From Bacillota bacterium (GTDB lineage Bacteria > Bacillota > Clostridia > Lachnospirales > Lachnospiraceae), in NCBI GenBank assembly GCA_023424235.1, contig JAFAEB010000083.1:1-8403 (forward strand): a stretch of 8,403 nt of DNA. Reading direction: 5' to 3'. Position 1 is the first letter of the stretch, and each line of letters starts with the position of its first letter. A program made the position numbers and the translations under genes. Below, piece by piece: positions 5,782 through 8,403 of this stretch. The notes beneath the pieces were generated by a model. That model made no database searches, was not told where the DNA came from, and saw nothing but the letters and a program-made list of their open reading frames with translations.

Positions 5782-6595
5782 ATCTTCTTAGATTATTTGC
5801 TTGTTGCAACATTTCATCTGCTGCTGTAATCGATTTAGAATTCATTTCATAAGCTCTTTGTGCAACAATCAAATCTACCATTTCATTCACAGTTTGGACA
5901 TTGGAACCTTCAAGATAGCCTTGTCTAATTTTACTTTTTTTCAAAGCACCATCAAGGGACTCATATCTCGGTGCACCAGAAGCTTCTGATTCCTTTAATA
6001 TACTATTAGAAGATTTTAATAAACCTGCTGGATTATTAAACTGTGCTAATCCTATTTGAATACCGATTGGCTGATTATTACCATCTTCGTCTGGATAAGT
6101 TAGATTACCATATTCATCGATTTCTAAGTCCGATGCATTCATATTTTGATCTAATGTAATTGGAGCACCATTGCTATCTAATACTGGGTTACCTTCAGCC
6201 GTAGCTAAGGTTAGTCCATTATTACTAAGGGATAAAGAAAAAGCTCCATTTCTAGTATATCCTGTACTTCCATCATTAAGACGAACCATAAAGAAACCAC
6301 TTCCTTCAATTGCAAAATCAAAGTCATTTCTCGTTTCATTTATATTTCCTTGGGTAAACTGGGAAACAATTGCTGAATTTCTAACTCCAAGTCCAGTTTG
6401 AATACCAACTGGTTTTGGATTTCCCTCACTGTCCGTAGAGTTAGCTTGTATGGTTTGATATAATAAAGATTTAAATTGAGCAGTTTCTTTTTTATATCCT
6501 GTTGTATTAATATTTGCTAAATTATTTGATATGGTATCCACATTGGTTTGCTGTGATATCATACCTGAGGCTGCTGTCCACAATGATCTTATCAT
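5780..6595 (-). CDS. flgG: Flagellar distal rod protein FlgG (FlhP-type)
   Basis: The 271-residue axial protein opens with MIRSLWTAASGMISQQTNVD and the flagellar rod/hook signature ISNNLANINTTGYKK (22-36). It ends with GYLEGSNVQTVNEMVDLIVA (226-245) and QRAYEMNSKSITAADEMLQQ (246-265) followed by ANNLRR, the classic FlgG C-terminus. The two end segments form the coiled-coil core of the rod tube; the middle (about 90-200, starting DFDFAIEGSGFFMV) is the exposed D1-type domain. Length is close to the usual 260. It should be exported without a cleaved signal by the flagellar type III system to form the distal rod through the cell wall. The ATG has AAAGGA at about 8 nt. It follows the flgF-like gene by 44 nt and precedes the flgJ-type gene by 11 nt; the order mirrors mbl-flhO-flhP of B. 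subtilis, where this gene is called flhP. Confidence 0.93.
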   Translation of the reverse strand: MIRSLWTAASGMISQQTNVDTISNNLANINTTGYKKETAQFKSLLYQTIQANSTDSEGNPKPVGIQTGLGVRNSAIVSQFTQGNINETRNDFDFAIEGSGFFMVRLNDGSTGYTRNGAFSLSLSNNGLTLATAEGNPVLDSNGAPITLDQNMNASDLEIDEYGNLTYPDEDGNNQPIGIQIGLAQFNNPAGLLKSSNSILKESEASGAPRYESLDGALKKSKIRQGYLEGSNVQTVNEMVDLIVAQRAYEMNSKSITAADEMLQQANNLRR

Positions 6596-6639
6596 ATGTT
6601 ATATCCTTTCTACTTCCTAACTTTAGTAAAGAAAACATC

Positions 6640-7413
6640 TTATACTTTACCTACAGAATTAGCTGCTAACTCTAATGTTCCATCTATCGTTTGTATGATC
6701 TTTTGATTTGCTTCATAAGCTCTTGTAATTGCTATCATATCTACCATCTCGGATACCACATTAACATTGGACTGCTCTGTAAAGCCTTGATGAATAAGAG
6801 CATTGCTATCCATTAGATTTTCACCATCAACAATCGTATATCTACTATCACCAATTTTTTTTAAGTAATTATAATTATCAAAGTCTACTGCTTTAATTGT
6901 GTCAACATACACGCCATCTGCATATATGGAACCACTTGAATCAATTACAACATCATTTGCATCTACTGGTACACTTATTTCTCCACTTTCACCAATTAGA
7001 TTGTTTCCATCCATATCAACAATAAATCCATCTCTTGTAATTGTAAAGGAACCATCCCTTGTGTATTGGATGGATTCATTACCTTCTTTATCTGTTACTG
7101 ATACTTGGAAAAACCCTTTTCCTTCAAGAGCAAGGTCATAAGTATTACCTGTTTGACGTAGAGAACCTTGTCCATGATCCGTATAAACTTCACCTAATTT
7201 TACACCTAAACTCATTGAGCCTATAGCCTTATTGTTAAAGTTTTCTGATGCATCCTTTATTTTAATAGTCAAATGATGGTCAAAGGATTGATTCGTTACA
7301 TTGTCTTGCTTATAACCAATTGTCGATGCATTTGCTAAATTATTCGATACAATATCTAGTCTCTTTTGTTCATTTGCCATTCCAGTCCATGCTGTATAAA
7401 GGCCTCTAACCAT
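6640..7413 (-). CDS. flhO: Flagellar proximal rod-type protein (FlgF/FlhO family)
   Basis: The 257-residue axial protein is paralogous to the next gene. It starts MVRGLYTAWTGMANEQKRLD with the rod signature IVSNNLANASTIGYK (21-35). In the middle are YDLALEGKGFFQV (92-104) and YTRDGSFTITRDGFIV (117-132), and at the end QGFTEQSNVNVVSEMVDMIA (209-228) followed by ITRAYEANQK. These features define the FlgF/FlgG-type basal-body rod family. Being first of the pair, and less like FlgG at its C-terminus, it is best called FlgF/FlhO, although family annotation often says only 'flagellar hook-basal body protein'. It should be exported by the flagellar type III apparatus and form part of the rod. The ATG is set by AAGGAG (7420-7425) at 6 nt. 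It begins 32 nt after mreB with no promoter or terminator visible between them, so co-transcription is likely. Confidence 0.87.
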   Translation of the reverse strand: MVRGLYTAWTGMANEQKRLDIVSNNLANASTIGYKQDNVTNQSFDHHLTIKIKDASENFNNKAIGSMSLGVKLGEVYTDHGQGSLRQTGNTYDLALEGKGFFQVSVTDKEGNESIQYTRDGSFTITRDGFIVDMDGNNLIGESGEISVPVDANDVVIDSSGSIYADGVYVDTIKAVDFDNYNYLKKIGDSRYTIVDGENLMDSNALIHQGFTEQSNVNVVSEMVDMIAITRAYEANQKIIQTIDGTLELAANSVGKV

Positions 7414-7445
7414 TGTAAACTCCTTACTAGCCCATAGGCTTTGTA

Positions 7446-8403
7446 CTAATCTCTTTTGCCACTTAAGAATTCAACAAATTTACCAGTACCAATTGCAACA
7501 GCTGTCATAGGATCTTCTGCTGTCATAGTTGTAATACCAGTCTTTGATTTAATTAATTCTTCTAATCCATATAATAAACAACCACCACCAGTTAATACGA
7601 TACCACGATCAGCAATATCAGCTGCAAGTTCAGGTGGAGTTTTTTCTAATACACTATGAACTGCTTCTACGATTTGTGAAGTAGTTTCTCTTAAAGCTTC
7701 TTCCGTTTCATCAGAAGTTACAGTGATTGTCTTAGGTAAACCAGTTACTAGGTTTCTACCTCTAACATCCATGGTAACAACTTCAGGTCTCTTATATGCA
7801 GAACCTATTTTAATTTTAATATCTTCTGCAGTTCTTTCACCAATAAGAAGATTATGTTTTTTACGCATATATCTAACAATTGCTTCGTCAAAATCATCAC
7901 CAGCTATTTTTATCGAAGTACTAACAACCGTACCACCTAAAGATATAACTGCAATATCAGATGTACCACCACCGATATCAACAATCATGTTACCGCATGG
8001 TCTTGAGATATCAATACCTGCACCAATTGCTGCTGCGATTGGTTCTTCAATGATTGCAACTTCTCTTGCTCCTGCTTGATAAGTAGCATCTTCAACTGCT
8101 TTCTTTTCTACTTCTGTTACACCACTTGGTACACATACGCTAATACGTGGTTTACGGAAACGTGATTTACCTACTGCTTTTTGTATAAAATATTTTAACA
8201 TTTTTTCAGTAACCGTATAATCAGAAATAACACCTTGTCTTAATGGACGCACTGCCACAATATTACCAGGTGTTCTACCAAGCATTAATCTTGCTTCTTC
8301 ACCGATTGCTTTGATTTTATTTGTGTCTCTATCAAATGCAACTACGGATGGCTCTTTTAACACAACACCTTTTCCTTTTATATACACTAAGACACTTGCT
8401 GTA
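7446..8403 (-). CDS. mreB: MreB/Mbl rod-shape actin homologue, 5' end cut by window
   Basis: The frame is open to the right edge. The GTG at 8387 lies inside the conserved TASVLVYIKGKG segment, which in complete MreB proteins follows the phosphate-1 loop near residue 10, so the first dozen or so residues are outside the window. Numbered from that GTG, visible actin-fold elements are GEEARLMLGRTPGNI (29-43), VCVPSGVTEVEK (84-95), IEEPIAAAIGAG (113-124), the phosphate-2 motif VDIGGGTSDIAV (136-147), LLIGERTAEDIKI (180-192), LEKTPPELAADI (247-258) and the adenosine motif GIVLTGGGCLLYG (262-274). MreB forms membrane-bound ATP-dependent filaments that guide lateral wall synthesis. By sequence (VCVPSGVTEVEK, QAGAREV) it resembles MreB more than B. 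subtilis Mbl, but it occupies the mbl position in front of flhO-flhP. The family is certain; the paralogue name is less so. Confidence 0.92.
   Translation of the reverse strand, partial: TASVLVYIKGKGVVLKEPSVVAFDRDTNKIKAIGEEARLMLGRTPGNIVAVRPLRQGVISDYTVTEKMLKYFIQKAVGKSRFRKPRISVCVPSGVTEVEKKAVEDATYQAGAREVAIIEEPIAAAIGAGIDISRPCGNMIVDIGGGTSDIAVISLGGTVVSTSIKIAGDDFDEAIVRYMRKKHNLLIGERTAEDIKIKIGSAYKRPEVVTMDVRGRNLVTGLPKTITVTSDETEEALRETTSQIVEAVHSVLEKTPPELAADIADRGIVLTGGGCLLYGLEELIKSKTGITTMTAEDPMTAVAIGTGKFVEFLSGKRD

Noticed and set aside
7429..7440. AGCC/GGCT mini-palindrome between mreB and the flgF-type gene
   Set aside because: A 4-bp stem with a 4-nt loop and no T-run is too weak to call a terminator or operator.
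7723..8079. 118-codon plus-strand ORF opposite mreB
   Set aside because: It is a composition shadow of the conserved actin-fold gene; its hydrophobic look comes from the reverse complement of mreB codons.
7446..8387. Complete 313-residue MreB starting at GTG 8387
   Set aside because: The GTG is a valine inside the conserved LVYIKGKG segment and the frame continues to the window edge; the phosphate-1 loop would be missing.

Overview
This 8.4 kb window looks like ordinary chromosomal DNA from a motile, low-GC Gram-positive anaerobe of the Clostridia, most like the Lachnospiraceae / Clostridium cluster XIVa. The reasons are AT-rich codon use, strong AGGAGG-type ribosome sites, Bacillus/Clostridium-type gene neighbourhoods, and the protein families present (MreB, RecD2, ComF, YvyF, CvfB). 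The organism assignment is inference. Both ends cut genes. I see no mobile element, CRISPR array, tRNA or rRNA.

Layout: (1) Bases 1-720 (+) hold the 3' part of cvfB, an S1-domain RNA-binding protein, closed by a strong terminator. (2) Everything else is on the minus strand and converges on cvfB. Read in the direction of transcription from the right edge, the first cluster is mreB (5' end outside the window), flgF/flhO, flgG/flhP and a one-domain FlgJ-type rod-binding protein. This is the mbl-flhO-flhP arrangement known from Bacillus subtilis with a rod-assembly gene added. Gaps are 32, 44 and 11 nt, so it is probably one transcript. (3) A 133-nt gap follows with a 53-nt imperfect palindrome. 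(4) A second minus-strand cluster then begins: recD2 helicase, a sugar-phosphate nucleotidyltransferase with its own probable promoter and a hairpin leader, comF, and yvyF (flagellar operon protein family TIGR03826). The last three are packed with 1-nt and 11-nt gaps. The cluster ends in a hairpin terminator abutting the yvyF stop codon.

How the genes fit together: the right cluster joins the cytoskeletal protein that organises wall elongation to three proteins that build the periplasmic/wall-crossing flagellar rod. The left cluster mixes DNA processing (RecD2, ComF) with a sugar-nucleotide enzyme and a flagellar-linked zinc/HTH protein. In B. subtilis comFC and yvyF precede flgM and the hook-filament genes; here transcription stops after yvyF, so that block is not attached.

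I found no convincing undescribed system. The points most worth a second look are the orphaned nucleotidyltransferase with its structured leader, the 53-nt palindrome, the broken comF-yvyF-flgM synteny, and several translation-coupling arrangements.
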